The notes beneath the pieces were generated by a model that had not been told where the DNA came from, searched no databases, and was given only the letters and a program-made list of their open reading frames with translations. 64,000 bases of DNA from Phoronis australis (lineage: Eukaryota > Phoronida > Phoronidae). Below are positions 37,801 through 51,000 of this stretch, piece after piece (within the stretch, counting starts at the first letter, position 1; the number at the start of each line of letters is the position of its first letter). Both the position numbers and the translations under genes were made by a program. The stretch spans positions 261,928-325,927 of the forward strand of contig NMRA01000452.1 of NCBI GenBank assembly GCA_002633005.1, in the 5' to 3' direction.

Positions 37801-40800
37801 TCCAAGGTGCACATCTAAGCATAGCAACCAACTCAAGTGAACAAACACTCCAGGGTTCAACCGCTACTCTAAAATCTTTAACAGCAACTTTCTGGTAATA
37901 CAATTAATCACACTCTCAAGATCCCAATGCTTGATAATTTGACATACAGTATTTCTTTACTTTATAGTCGTCAAAATTGGCATTACCCTATTTCCAAAGG
38001 TAGATTGTCTTGCTTTAGATACCGGAAAATTTTACTAAATATTGTGTAATATATGATATCCATACAATGCCCCACAACATGATTCATGTTAGTGTCAACA
38101 GTCTATTTTGTTACCAAGGAAACACTCTTTTAACTTAGACACTTGTTTCCATGAAAATTTAGTTTCTGGACTGGGCCCATGGTCCCTGCACAGAATACTC
38201 TACCCTAACTCACTGAGGCTGTTGTCAACAACCAAATGTTAAACTCCTTCACCAGAAATTAACGCGAATAAGGCAGACCACTAAATTAAATTTCAAAGTT
38301 CTTTAAAGAAGGCAGGTTCCAATAAACTGTTCTTTCTAGTTAACACACTTCACAGTTGGAACAAAATTAAAGTCTAAACCCAAATCTAAGTGTAACAGAG
38401 CAAGTCTCCACTGAACATCAAAAATGTGTATTTCATCTCATCAGGCATACCTTTCAGTTCAATTGCACATGATAACGATCAATTTTCATGAAGGCAAAGG
38501 AAGGAAACACCCTTCTCCTAAGCCTGTCGCTAGCGAAGTGCCCGACACATACAGTCGCGCCCGCATGCCCACGTAACAACTGCACACTGAGACGCAAAGA
38601 CATTACCTTGAGTACCGTGTTCGACTAAGCCATGGACAGACATTTACAAACTCCACTAACCAGGTTGTTTAGTTTTAACTGTCACAAAACAGATATGTAC
38701 CGACTATTGTGTATTGCAATTAAGGCTAGTTACTGAAATAACCTCAGGTTAACCTCATTACATACCCATCCCTAACAGAGTAACCTACACTACATACAGT
38801 GGAAATGACTACTAGAGAAAACCTATAATGCCCTATGCCAGTACAAACATTTTAGCAAAGAATGACATACAGAGTAACAGGTAATAGGAGTTCCACCAGG
38901 ACAAAGAATACAGAATATAGATTTTTTCATGCTGAATAATAGACAACTGGTGTCAAACACCATAAATACCTTATCATTGTAAAATTCTATACTATAACCA
39001 TCAGATAATGGTTCGAGCATACACAACAATGTAAAAAGCATTTGAAAAATCAATAAAATGGAGACCAATTTTGACAATTATTTTCATCCGAAATTGGCCA
39101 TAGTTAACTGTGCTACAGTGCGAACTAGTCTAAAACTGGAAAGTAATCTTTAACACAAGAATTCAATGCAATAATCTTAGAAAACCTAACTCTGAAATGA
39201 CAATCTATGACAGTCAAACCGTGAAGGATACGTCAAGCTTTGAAGGTTACACAACTGGCTGAGCACGAAGCGCAACTCTGGGCTAACTAAAAACAAACGG
39301 TGTATCAACTTGGATTAAACCTCTTTCTTTCTGTTTGCTCAGTGTTCATTCTCCAACATAAAGATAAATATATCCTTAACAAGCATGGACACCTTTGCCA
39401 TGACAACGGCAATGCTATGCTTTGTGAGTGAATGCTCAAATTCCATTGGCCGGGTAGATTAATACAGCTTAGTCAATAGAAAATCTGGCTAATCTTTATC
39501 TTAGTGATATACGCTAGGAGATGGCAAAGAGTTTATCATTGGATAAATATTAATTCTTAAATCAATCAAATGGGCGAGTAACACCGTCCTGCATATGGCT
39601 AAGGCATGAATAAAATGTATCCAACGACAACAGTGATGAGGGGATTATGTCTTTACCCATTAATTAAACACGCCCCGGGTGACACGTTGTAAGTTCATAC
39701 TGAATGCCAGTTTTTAAAAATTCAATGGATGGGCTAAAGTTGAAAACTGCAAACTACGTATGATTACGACGCCGGTGACTAAATCATGCTAGTGATCATG
39801 GTAATCCTGTAGAGACTTGGGTCAACCAACTTCGATAAAAAAGAACTTTTGAGCTTAGCTGTTAACAAAATAAATATGACAATTCACTTTGCTAAACTGC
39901 AACTGATATGTGGTCTCTTCCAGAGTAAAACCATGGCAACAATTTTAGTAACACGCAGAGTAGCAGTGTTCTCCACTACCGAAAATTTAAACTCCATGGC
40001 AATTATAAAATGTTCAAAAACTGAAGAAGGCTTGTATGTGAGGACAGGAATAAATACACTGCTCTGGTGGCAAATGTTCAAAATATCAAATAAATGAGTA
40101 ACTTGTCACGATTTTAAACTCTCATTGTTTTCCAAACTGGATGAAGCTGAGTCAAACTGTATGCAACCAAATCTAAGCATGTCACTGTAACCAGTCAAAA
40201 CTGGTAGTGATTAAAATTGAGCACCGAATGGAAATTCAATCACTTAGTATGAAAGGTTTCAGTGTGAATGGGGTGTGGTTTTTTGTTATAAAGTATGCTT
40301 ATGTATTTAAACCACGCAGTAATTAAGGTATATTTTATGTCTAACATCAAGCTAATCTCTGCAATTCTGAAACGTTACGGTCATGAATACAACAAGCGGA
40401 TTAAAGCAAAAAATTCTCCCATTTACTTTGCACAAAAATAAATGACATAAGCGTTATTTTTACATTTTTGGAGGTTTATTACTATATTTAAAACAATAGA
40501 AAATTTACCAAATGTTATCACACGATAGCAATAGACTTTAGAAATTTTTTAGTAATCTTTATTTTTGTGTAGAAATTTGATAAAATACAGTTTCATTTGC
40601 CGGCCATATCGTATGTGGGACTGGAGAAGCCTGACAATGTGTGAGGCAGTAGCATAAATCCTAACATAGTCACAAACGCCTGCCCACGAGAGGCTCAACC
40701 CTATATTTGTGAAGTGTTGAACCAGCAAGTTATCACATACAGAACTCGGCAATGAACAAACGTTTTCAGGTTTAATCACTCATAATTGCCACTAGTTTGT

Positions 40801-43800
40801 GAACGACCCTTTCACTATTGGCACTGGTATTGTATTTCAAGTGTTTTGCAACCATAAAATACTGAATGTAAACAACCCATTTCATCAAGTGACACTTTTT
40901 AAGTCTGAATTCTCCAATTTAAAATAGTGTTTTAATTTAATTTGTTTTAATTTCATTTCAAGGTTTGAATGGTTAAATGCAATATTTGTTTATTAGAAGA
41001 AATACTGCAAAGATATTTCAGATGCTGATTAAACATTTAATATAATAAACACTTTCAAGACATCAAACTAAGGTTGGCTTGTGACCGAATGCATGTTAAA
41101 TTCTAGTTATAAAAAATGTTCAACGATATTGTACAGCTATTTAATGAAAGTTTTAAAGAAAGATTTGCAGTTTATGGCTGAAAGGGAACTTAGAGATTAT
41201 TGCTGGATGGTACTTTTTGAAGTTAAAACCTTTGACCACAGAAACAAAACAATATCCATTGCATTTTTGTAATTTTATTATAAATTTCATCACTGTCTGC
41301 CAGCCATTCACTGAAACGGATAAGTTTTTTTGCGTATTCTTAAGAATTTTAACATGGCTGTTGCTGTCAACCCAAACGTGTTATTCAACTCGGAACAGAG
41401 CTGAACCTCACACCCTTTCCAACAAAACAATGAAATACCAGGTTTCTGCTCACTCAAACACACAACGTTAGTAGTGGGTATGCGGTACTTTCACAGTATC
41501 CATGAGCAAAACCAGTGCAAAGGTAAAAGATGGTAGAAACGAGGTAGTTACGCAGTGCGATTTGCTGGGTTAGTCATAAGCACGCATGGGATATTTCACA
41601 AGAGACTGATTGGAAAGAGAAAAAGCGAATCACACGAATTACCTCTGACGGCGAGCTGGCTTCCAAAGGCTTTTGTGGGGAAAAACAAAGGGAGAATAAA
41701 CACCACGCGTGCAATTTGACACCAAGTTGAATCTGTCAGAGTGATGGCTTCTAATAACACCTGAGACTACTATAGGGCATGATTAGGACGTTGACTGAGA
41801 TCAGACATATGAACTAATGTACTTTCAGAATAAGAAAGTAGTTCTTAAAACTTTGCTTTAAAATATTTAGCATGCACCTAACTTAGTTCCAGTGGGCAGA
41901 AAGCACACGAGCCAATCAGAATGTTTTCTTTTAAAATTTTTGTACGATTTATTTGAGTGTTTAATCTATAGCGTTTCTAAGGGATAAGTTAAGCTGTACT
42001 TACATGCCTGTTGGTTTTAGCTCAAGTGTCAAAAGTACAGCTTCGTGGGCCAAAATACTGAGTACTTGACTTCAATTACTTGTTACATGCATACTGCACA
42101 GTGTAATAAAACAGGACAATTATTTAAAGGTATACTGAGCACTGTTTAAGTTATATGACTATTACCTGGGGACATCCCGTTTCATACAATGCTGAGCGTC
42201 AAATGTTTAGAATTGTAAATTTTTTGCGAGTCAAAAAATCAAATTTTGGAATAAGCCAAGTTCATACTAGTCGTTTTCTTTGGTTATACTATCGTCAGAA
42301 CAGCGCCCACAGGTATAATTTTTGGCTCAATAAATGTCTTCCTTCTAACTTCAGGGCCTGACAGGTTTTGAAACCTGCCCCTCTCTCCTAAAGGAAGAAG
42401 AAAGCGTCCAGCCGTGTCATTTTTAGCCACGTTATTGATCTTTCTTTTTCAGAAGCCACAAAATACACACAAGCCAGTTTTTAAATGACGTATACAGCCA
42501 TAATTACTTCCTCTTATTGGCATTCATTGACAAAGTATCAGTTATAACCCATGGCTCACATGTAAATGCAGCTCTCAACACTAACAGAGATCGTCGCAAT
42601 AAGAATGTTGCCGACTGCATTTCTTATTAGTTAGTATGAACACCGTCAGAAATTTAAAAATTTTGACATCTGAATACTTTAAAACTTTCAATTTTTTTTC
42701 TTTGTAAATGTCTTTTTATCATGAACGTAAAACTCCTCCAATTCTGTTCAAAAATAGATTTTTCACTCTTCAAGTTCTTCTTAGACCGATATGAATATAA
42801 ATATTTTTCAGAACTCATCCCAACGGCAGCTATCATATAAAACACAAAAATATTTATTTGGTGCTGTCATCTACTATGCAGACGTCCCCTGTACGTTCTT
42901 AGTGGTTAGCGCACGAAAAACGCAAAGATGTGTGCACAGATAACTCACTCCTACTGGCGGCACCTGTTGGATCCATATGTTCAATTTTTCCGATATGTGC
43001 GTCTGACTGCACAAATCAGATCAGAAACCGAGAAGCCTGCATATGCCGAAATCAGAGAACTCTAAATCAGGTTTCCATCTATGGTGCAATTAATATTTGA
43101 CAGAAAAAAAATGAACAAATTAAAGTCCGTGATCCCAAAACAGCGTCCAAAATTACTAAGATTTCAGCACAACATCTCATTCAACGCTGCCGCACATTCT
43201 GTGAGGACGCTGGTATGTTCAAGCCGGGCAGCCGTATACACTTGATCAGTTTACCTAGCATCACCAACAAGGCTAACAACGTCATGATCTCGTCACTATA
43301 CGTTTACACAGGGCCATTGACCGGGTGACATGGAGCATACATGTTAGGATAACACAAACAACACAAGGATCACTGTGTAAACTACAAAGTGAGCGACAAG
43401 AAAAACAAATATGCACCCAAAGCATGGATAGCTTCAACAACATAATTGATATAACAAAAAAAAAACCTGCAGTTTCTTAGTCTAGACTAGGCGTAGTCTG
43501 GAGACAACTCAACGATGGTTGTACGGCACTCATATGGTTTGGGGGTTTAATTTATTATTAATGTGCAAATTCATAGATTTCGAGACACAATGCGAATTCG
43601 CAATTATCAATTTGTTGGTGAAGAAATATATTAAAAATAAAATAAATATATTTATCAATTCTGTTTACTTACACGTACAAAAGTAAATCTCACAGGATAT
43701 ATTCAAATTTTAATTTTGATAAGATGAAACAAAAGGTAAAATGGACACATAAAATTATCAAACTGTTGCAAACTAAATTTAAAAAGATTCTTTCCATGTT

Positions 43801-46800
43801 TTGAAATAGTGGTCTATCAACACAGTGTCTTAGTTTTCAAATATTTGAAATGTTCCCAAAGAATTTTCAACTTAAATTTTTGAACTTCTGAAAGCTAATA
43901 ATGGTTTTCAAAGCCATTGCTTGCTTGTATTTGTAACCAACAATAGAAGAATGGGAAATTTTAGCAATCATTGACAGNATATTTTTCAGAACTCATCCCA
44001 ACGCCAGCTATCATATAAAACACAAAAATATTTATTTGGTGCTGTCATCTACTATGCAGACGTCCCCTGTACGTTCTTAGTGGTTAGCGCACGAAAAACG
44101 CAAAGATGTGTGCACAGATAACTCACTCCTACTGGCGACACCTGTTGGATCCACATGTTCCAATTTTTCCGATATGTGCGTCTGACTGCACAAATCAGAT
44201 CAGAAACCGAGAGAAGCCTGCATATGCCGAAATCAGAGAACTCTAAATCAGGTTTCCATCTATGGTGCAATTAATATTTGACAGAAAAAATGAACAAATT
44301 AAAGTCCGTGATCCCGAAACAGCGTCCAAAATTACTAAGATTTCAGCACAACATCTCATTCAACGCACATTCTGTGGGGACGCTGGTATGTTCAAGCCGG
44401 CCAGCCGTGTACACATGATCAGTTTACCTAGCATCACCAACAAGGCTAACAACGTCATGATCTCGTCACTATACGTTTACACAGGGCCATTGACCGGGTG
44501 ACATGGAGCATACATGTTAGGATAACACAAACAACACAAGGACCACTGTGTAAACTACAAAGTGAGCGACAAGAAAAACAAATATGCACCCAAAGCATGG
44601 ATAGCCTCAACAACATAATTGATATAACAAAAAAAAAACCCTGCAGTTTCTTAGTCTAGACTAGGCGTAGTCTGGAGACAACTCAACGATGGTTGTACGG
44701 CACTCATATGGTTTGGGGGTTTAATTTATTATTAATGTGCAAATTCATAGATTTCGAGACACAATGCGAATTCGCAATTATCAATTTGTTGGTGAAGAAA
44801 TATATTAAAAATAAAATAAATATATTTATCAATTCTGTTTACTTACACGTACAAAAGTAAATCTCACAGGATATATTCAAATTTTAATTTTGATAAGATG
44901 AAACAAAAGGTAAAATGGACACATAAAATTATCAAAACTGTAGCAAACTAAATTTAAAAAGATTCTTTCTATGTTTTGAAATAGTGGTCTATCAACACAG
45001 TGTCTTAGTTTTCAAATATTTGAAATGTTCCCAAAGAATTTTCAATTTAAATTTTTGAACTTCTGAAAGCTAATAATGGTTTTCAAAGCCACTGCTTGCT
45101 TGTATTTGTAACCAACAATAGAAGAATGGGAAATTTTAGCAATCATTGACAGAACGTGAAATCACTGATTAGACAAAATGAAGACACCATCTAGGCAACA
45201 CTTAACAAACACTCTTGCAAAATGACCACAGCCTGAGCCGGGTTAAAACTAATATTCAGTGCAAGTGAGATAAGATGAACAGGCTGAGGATTACCATGTC
45301 ATTTTTATCAGGTGACAACATGCCAGTCCTTGATTTTTACACCTGTTTGAAACCTACGAGATATGCCAAGGGCTATGAATTACAAGGTGATTTGCAAAAA
45401 GGTGTTGTTTTTTATTCCCAACCAAATGACAAATCTCAGCTCTTATCATTTGTGTATCCCTGGTAAAAATAGACACGAATTTTAGCATGGAATCAATACA
45501 CAACTTTAGTACGACAGAACTAGTACAGATTAACAAGTCTGATTGATTGTTCTAGAATGATAAGATAATAGATGTAACTGTCACTGTACACAGCTACCTG
45601 TGACAAATGTCATCTGGAAATATGATAGCAAACGTTCCAATGAATCGGAAATACGATAGCTAACGTTCTGATGATTTGGAAATACCACGTAGCAAACATT
45701 CTGATGACACGTGTACTGTGGCTATATCTATAATTCGGTTCGCGTACCTACACGTAAACACTTAAGTGAAACTGGGGACATTTAAAAACACAATGTGAGC
45801 AGAACTCGACTTATTCCTTTTACAAAATGGCAGACGTAGACGCGTATTCAATTCATGCTAATTCAGTTCAAGACATGTACAGCTACAAGGTTAACCACTT
45901 GCATTGATAAGTGAGTCCTCGGCATACTTGCATACACAATTAAACTCTTTTCAAAAAAATTTCTTTAAAAAGAGTGCATGATTTCTGATATAGGACCATG
46001 GGAGTAAAACAGAAATTACGAAGTAGAATAAAGTGTGTGAGCTGCGCAGCTAAATTAAATTAAATTAAATTTAATCGAGACAAAGAAAAAACTTGGGTTG
46101 CATGTTACATTTGTTATTTAAAAATGTCAGTAAAATAAAAATTTAAAATTGAAATGCAAATGATCTAAAGTTGTGAATTTAAGAATTGTCGTTCATATTT
46201 AATCTCGATAAAATGCCTGGCTGTGTTTTGCAAATCACAAGTTTCTGTGTCAAACTTGATTATACGTTCCTGAAGTTCTGTATGTTGCTAGAAATACTTA
46301 GTGAATCTGTTCTGTTATTTAGTTGCTGTGGACACTAGACAATTTCATCAGGTTTCACAACTTTGCTTTAAGATGATGTCAAAGATTTGCCGTACAAAAC
46401 TATGAACCAGTAATCTTGAAACAGTTCTGCGATTTTAAAAATTTGTAAACATTGAACACAAATATAGTTCTCAAGGCTTTCCTATCAAAGTACACGAATA
46501 CATAGCCATGCTTTACCTGAGTTCCAGGGCGCTTGGCTGTCATTCCCATACTTAATGCTTCGGAACGTTTCAAATCCCGCCACGACATAGGAAGACCCAT
46601 CCTTGAGGTCGTCAATGTCTCGGATTTTCCGGCCACCAACTGGCGTATAAATTTGCCTGACTCCATATGGTAAGGACACGTTAGCAGGCAACTTCCCAGT
46701 TAGATCATTTAGGAGATCATTGAAGGACAAGTATCTGTGCGGAGTGATGTTCAGTTTTTTACCCTTGAAGTAGCGATTGCCGTTACAAAAGAAGATCACT

Positions 46801-46919
46801 TTCCGCGGGCGCCTCAGGTCACGGTACCGGTCATCTGTAAGACTTTGATGCGACTGTGACACCGCAGTGTTGCCATACAGCCGGCGTGACATACTAGTGC
46901 CACCTTCTGGCCACGGCAT
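28600..46919 (-). CDS. DCLK: Doublecortin-like kinase, complete coding region (890 aa predicted)
   Basis: DCLK proteins bind microtubules through tandem doublecortin domains and carry a CaMK-type Ser/Thr kinase. Six coding exons join in phase: 46517-46919, 33170-34782, 30759-30905, 29924-30056, 29393-29560 and 28600-28808. Approximate domains are DCX1 at residues 40-125 ([15 protein letters not shown]), DCX2 at 206-286 ([16 protein letters not shown]), a low-complexity linker rich in Asn, Lys and Glu at 290-590, and a kinase at 593-845. The kinase looks active: glycine loop GDGNFAIV, lysine in YAMK (about 622), helix-C glutamate, HRD in [10 protein letters not shown] (Asp about 714), DFG (about 736), and [12 protein letters not shown]. 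The start Met is supported by an in-frame TAA four codons upstream. The kinase resembles vertebrate DCLK1/2/3, but the paired DCX domains favour the DCLK1/2 (zyg-8) type. The tail after the kinase is short. Confidence 0.95.
28604..28611 (-). terminator. DCLK: AATAAA overlapping the DCLK stop region
   Basis: The last codons ACT AAT AAA ACG contain a canonical poly(A) hexamer a few bases before the stop. No other AATAAA on this strand was noticed in the next kilobase. If used, the 3' UTR would be only a few tens of bases. Confidence 0.3.
29393..29560 (-). CDS. DCLK: DCLK exon ([20 protein letters not shown])
   Basis: 168 bp, acceptor TTATCCAG, donor GTGAGG. It encodes kinase subdomains [23 protein letters not shown] and then [14 protein letters not shown]. 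Its 5' end and acceptor are duplicated 100 bp upstream. Confidence 0.94.
29521..29722. repeat. DCLK: Tandem duplication of about 100 bp spanning a DCLK 3' splice site
   Basis: 29521-29620 and 29621-29722 are nearly identical. The unit contains the first roughly 40 bases of the exon, its AG acceptor and upstream intron sequence, so a second complete acceptor plus exon fragment lies in the intron. Confidence 0.9.
29924..30056 (-). CDS. DCLK: DCLK exon with DFG and APE motifs
   Basis: 133 bp, acceptor CATTAG, donor GTACGT. It encodes [20 protein letters not shown] and [19 protein letters not shown]: the activation segment. Confidence 0.95.
30759..30905 (-). CDS. DCLK: DCLK exon with HRD catalytic loop
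   Basis: 147 bp, phase 0, acceptor CTCACAG, donor GTGAGT. It encodes [17 protein letters not shown] and [18 protein letters not shown]. Confidence 0.95.
32540..32815. repeat. Diverged tandem duplication, unit 139 bp, in a DCLK intron
   Basis: Two copies start near 32551 and 32690 and share CAGAGTTCAA, CACCTCAAATAAAG and ATTTACGGCAAAAT. Open frames across it are incidental. Confidence 0.75.
33170..34782 (-). CDS. DCLK: DCLK large exon: DCX2, linker and kinase N-lobe
   Basis: 1613 bp, acceptor GTTCACAG, donor GTATGT. It carries the second doublecortin domain ([20 protein letters not shown] to [10 protein letters not shown]) and a polar linker with Asn runs encoded by ATT/GTT-type microsatellite DNA at 33595-33725. 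The kinase N-lobe follows: [41 protein letters not shown] single exon for all three is a useful gene-structure marker. Confidence 0.96.
35091..35230 (+). repeat. Dispersed repeat, copy in the DCLK intron
   Basis: Shares CCCTAGAAAAAATGT, ACACCATATCTCAAAAA and the following ATGAAACTGTCAG-type stretch with 50940-51050 in the same orientation. Unclassified. Confidence 0.6.
37423..37606. repeat. Minisatellite, 39-bp unit, about five copies
   Basis: Near-perfect copies of a unit containing CCCATGTATTACACAATGCC and AATAATAATTAACTACAT. Because 39 is a multiple of three, it yields open frames with a 13-residue period on both strands. These are a by-product of the unit length, not a gene. Confidence 0.95.
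42801..43977. repeat. Direct duplication, left copy, ending at a contig join
   Basis: Matches 43979-45152 with few differences (for example CTGCCGCACATTC versus a shorter form). The edge coincides with the N at 43978. Confidence 0.9.
43978..43978. other. Assembly join (single N)
   Basis: A lone N exactly between the two copies of a duplicated 1.17-kb segment in the DCLK intron. Confidence 0.95.
43979..45152. repeat. Direct duplication, right copy
   Basis: Begins immediately after the N with ATATTTTTCAGAACTCATCC, as does the left copy at 42801. No exon is recognised inside. Confidence 0.9.
46517..46919 (-). CDS. DCLK: DCLK first coding exon with DCX1
   Basis: The start ATG is at 46917-46919, with TAA CCA CTA CTA just before it. 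It encodes the first doublecortin domain: [58 protein letters not shown]. Donor GTAAAG after AAC TCA G. Confidence 0.94.
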
Positions 46920-47011
46920 TAGTAGTGGTTACAAATGGACGGAATGAGACGAATACAGTTGAAACAACTTGCTACATTGTGTCTTGGCTCTATCCAGCGG
47001 GATTGTTCACC
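46920..47011 (-). other. DCLK: DCLK 5' UTR part of the first coding exon
   Basis: Continues upstream of the ATG to an acceptor TTTGTTTCAG ending at 47012, so transcription starts further upstream. Confidence 0.6.
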
Positions 47012-47720
47012 CTGAAACAAATTAAGTGAAATCAATAATTGCTGTCAGGTGAAAGGACATCAATTTTAACAGTTGAAAGAGCTTATCTTATGGATTTGCG
47101 GAAATAAGGATGGGGTTGGTGACTTGTAGGCATGCAATACACAGTGGATGAGATGTCATGGTCCAGAATATATAACAGAATAGCAACGGCTAACTTTACA
47201 GGTTCCAAAACATCACAAGGCTCATTTTTGACAGTAACTTATGCAGCATACTAAAACAGCAGTAGTGTGCAGTCCAGGGTGTATTGATATACCTGCTTTT
47301 CATACCTTCAACTCGCTGCAACATTGAATTCTCAGAGTTTCCGTATATATGCCCCTGCGAGTCCCCTCCCCCTATTCTTTGTCATATCAAGGCTGAAAAG
47401 TGTGGACTTCTGAAGTACATGTAATCGTTCTGAAGCTGTATGTCTGTGCAACTTGAAAGCATTTCAGATATGTCCCAGCTTTTGCTACCAACATAAAAAT
47501 ATAGTCACAACAACCCTCTCAGCGTGCAGTGTCAACAAGACATGTTGATGAAGTACTTTTTTCCTATCAAGGAATGTAGAACCGAGGAACTGGTTTTGTA
47601 TGGCTCCCATTGCTGACAATGCTCAAGAGGTTGGTTTGAATGAACTGAATGTGATGAAGACAGAGACCTAGTGTATTTTGGTCTAGAGCAAAGCCAGTGC
47701 AAGGAAAGAAGTTGTTTTAC

Positions 47721-47802
47721 CGACTAGGGTTGAAGTAACATTCCCTCGTCGTAAGCTTCGACTTGAGTTCGAATCGATTCCTTGTCTTGTCAAGGATAAA
47801 AT
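47721..47802 (-). other. DCLK: Candidate DCLK 5' UTR exon
   Basis: 82 bp between an acceptor TTTTGTTTCAG and a donor GTAAAAC. It is not open in a frame that would extend the protein, so it is probably non-coding leader. Confidence 0.45.
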
Positions 47803-47912
47803 CTGAAACAAAAATACCAGTTCAACTCTTAACTACGGGGACACGAATTATGTCCATGGTCTACAAATAAACGGACACGTCGCTGTCCTTACGTAAAATC
47901 TCAAAAACGTAC

Positions 47913-48060
47913 CTCCATCGAAGTCCCGCTATCAGTTTAGCCATGTCTTCTAATAATGGGACAAATGAAACATCGCACATATTTGACAAACATGGCGGTC
48001 TTATCACTACCACAATGCGTAGAGCTAACATCTCGATAACACTACATTCTATCATAACTC
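47913..48060 (-). other. DCLK: Candidate DCLK first exon (5' UTR)
   Basis: Ends at a strong donor, GATGGAG followed by GTACGTTTTT. The upstream limit is approximate. It contains short upstream ATGs; the frame from one of them stops soon after joining 47802. Confidence 0.35.
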
Positions 48061-48099
48061 CTTCTTCTCCAAAGTAGCCAAAAAGAATTTTAAATTCAT

Positions 48100-51000
48100 T
48101 TATTATATCAAAATATCATGTAAATAGGAGAAAAATGGAAAAATGAACACTTGTTTTGTTTGCAAAAATATTTTTTTATCTTGTTATTATCAACTGTTCG
48201 AGCATGCAAGCCTAAAAGCGTTGGGTTAACCTCGTCACTTCCTGATTATCATATCAATAGAATACACAGCGCTAGCAACCTTCAGCGACAACAAACAATT
48301 AATCTGCCAGACTGGAAGGGTATTGAAAGTCACCGCTTTAAAGGAAAACATTTTCAACAGTAGTTTTTGTACCACGCAGTTTTATTATTTTAATAAAATG
48401 AAAATGATTCTTTGAAATCAGAGCACAGGTGATTTTAAAACCAAAGACTGGGGCAACTTGCTCAGTAGACCCACCGATTGTTGTAGGCTACATTCTGTTG
48501 TCTATGATCTATGCAGGATTACTAGAGTCGAAACTGCTGCCGGGACAGCCGGGGAACGCACTCACAAATGAGCTGGGCTATGTTAAAGATTGGATGACTT
48601 CCTATTTTAAACTCAAAAGTTTATGATATTTTATAACTCAAATAAGAAATATTACTGAAAATGAAACTTCGAACCAAAACCGCACTGCCTGGCCAAGCCC
48701 AGTGCAAGACTACGCCCCGCGAACCCTTCGCTGCAAATCTCATTTTTTCAGTGGATTTTACAAACACAACAAACTTTGGGAGTTACAAGTACATAAATAG
48801 CGAGAGTTCCGTGAATTTTATATTTTCCTTGAGCTGACAGTTAGCTGTTTGCTACAACAAAAGGACTCCGGTCGGACAAGCCCCATTCACTAGGTTGTGG
48901 AGCCTGGTCTGTCGTGGCCCAGCGAACTGACAATCTGTGCCCGGTTTCATGAAAGAGTCCCAAATAATGACTCAACTAAGTTCCTTAAATCTACGGGGTG
49001 TTTTGGGCTTGTGAAAACACCGTATTGACCCTTTTATATGCTGCTTGAGTCTCTTTACAAAGTCGATTTTTTGGCTTTGATACAAATTGAGAGTGACTAA
49101 ACTATACGTTGGATTCTCAACTAAAATTGGAAATGAGAGAGGTTTTCATGTAACGTCCCTAAATATTTTAACTGGATTAAGGCGGACCCAGTTTTTAGTT
49201 ATAGAATTAGAAAATTAAAACGGTAGAAAAAGTATCACCTCTGTGATCGAGTACAGAACGACTTAGGGAACTCTAGTTTGCTACTGTTTCTAAGCAACCG
49301 GGCAATGAACCCTGAAATCAGTAATTTGACAAAGAAGCAATTTGACACCAATTTCCTTACGGTGAACGATCTAAATCATTTTTTAATGGAAGGTGGGTTT
49401 ATTTTTTTCTCCCTGTGGCTAAAAAAACCCCAAAAAATAGAATATAACCTTTTACTCTCATAAATCGACCTCATATACTTACATTGATAAAATCTCCGGT
49501 TTGCAGAATGATTATCTTTATTTTTAGTTTAGTTTAGTTTATAATGGCCAAATTTTGGTTTATATTAGTCATCAGTTTTTCTGTCGCACTTTGCAATTCG
49601 ATATTTTCAGATTTATGCTCAAAATATAGTAAATGGGCTTTTCAAGTACGCTTTTTGAAAGTGCCTACGGCCAAAGATTTTATAGTATCTTTGCTACGGC
49701 TGACTTATACAGCTGTCAGTGAGGAAATATCCAAAAGATCAAAGTGCCTTGCAATTTGCGAATTCTTTTCATAATTTCACATCAACCTTTATCAGACGTA
49801 TTGAGCTGACATTTGCAGCCAATTCTAATTATTCTTCTGAAAATTATGCCCGAGATCACGCAAGACTTCGCGAGATCGCCACGCATTAACAAGAGAAGCA
49901 CGAGATCACTCTGGCTTCCTTCGCGAGACAAGTTCTTGTGTCCACGGAACTTGGTTTGTGACTTGTTTTGAAACCTGTGCCTCACAACTGATATCAGATG
50001 ACGTTTCGGGGGAAAGTAGACTCTCCACTCATTTCAGCTGAACTCAGGTGACCTTTTTCTTCATATGGACAAAAACACATCGATTAGCAAAGAAAAAATG
50101 GAGACCAGAACCAATTACGCTATTTTCTCTGGCTCGCAAAGAACCAAAATATCTCCATTGAAATAATAACGTCGGAATTGATAGGTGATTATGCAAATCA
50201 CCAGTAAAATTGCACATTCGGGTTTTTTCAGTGGTATTGCGGCGGGAGAAAAAGCGAACATAGTTCGATATTTGCTTCTGCAAAACGGCTTTTCTTATTT
50301 TATTTTCAAGCGAAATCACAAGGTGTCAAGAGGCCAGAAAGAGGGTCTGGCGAGGATTCATTGACATTTACTACTTAAGTCAACACTAGCGTGAAAAGTC
50401 GCCAGGCGATTAGAGCGACGTCTTTCGTGAGAATAGTTCACTTTTTATAGATTGTAACTTTCGTTGACTTGAAAAACCCGCTGTGTTTCATATTAGCCAT
50501 AGAGTAGGTCGCCTCCGTTGACATTCGATGAGTTTGCCAGAAATAAAAAACGATCTAAAGACCCCTGTGTGGGCTTTTCCGGTCTTTGTTTGTTCCATGT
50601 GAACTTTTACGTTGGTGGGGACTTCTAACGAAAATCCCGGGTGCGTCGCCGGGGTAGCCGGTTCTGTAAACTAATTTTTGTACTGGTGTAACCTAGCAAA
50701 ATCAAGGGTATTGGAGTGATTGATCGAAGAATTTGAAAAACTAAGTTAAGGGATGACATTAATAAATTGATCCTCGCTGCACAAATTATAATTTTAATTC
50801 AATGATGCATGTCCCAGCGCCAATCGCAGCTCACTCTCTGCGTATATGGCTCTGGTATCACTGGTTCGCCAGCAAATCTACGAGCGGCTGCCCTAACGGT
50901 ACAGAATATACACTCGTCTTTGGGCTCTGCTGCTTAAGGTTATGAAGGGCCCTAGAAAAATGTCCATATTTGACTAACTTCGGGACACCATATCTCAAAA

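Larger units (their letters stand above)
34783..46516 (-). other. DCLK: DCLK first coding intron, about 11.7 kb
   Basis: No convincing exon of another gene was seen on either strand. It contains a dispersed-repeat copy (35091-35230), a hammerhead-like motif (35420-35470), a 39-bp minisatellite (37423-37606) and a duplicated contig end around 43978. The rest is AT-rich sequence. Confidence 0.6.

Noticed and set aside
49544-49774. Small secreted peptide candidate
   Set aside because: A signal-like start alone is weak in AT-rich DNA; no splice, family or repeat evidence supports it.
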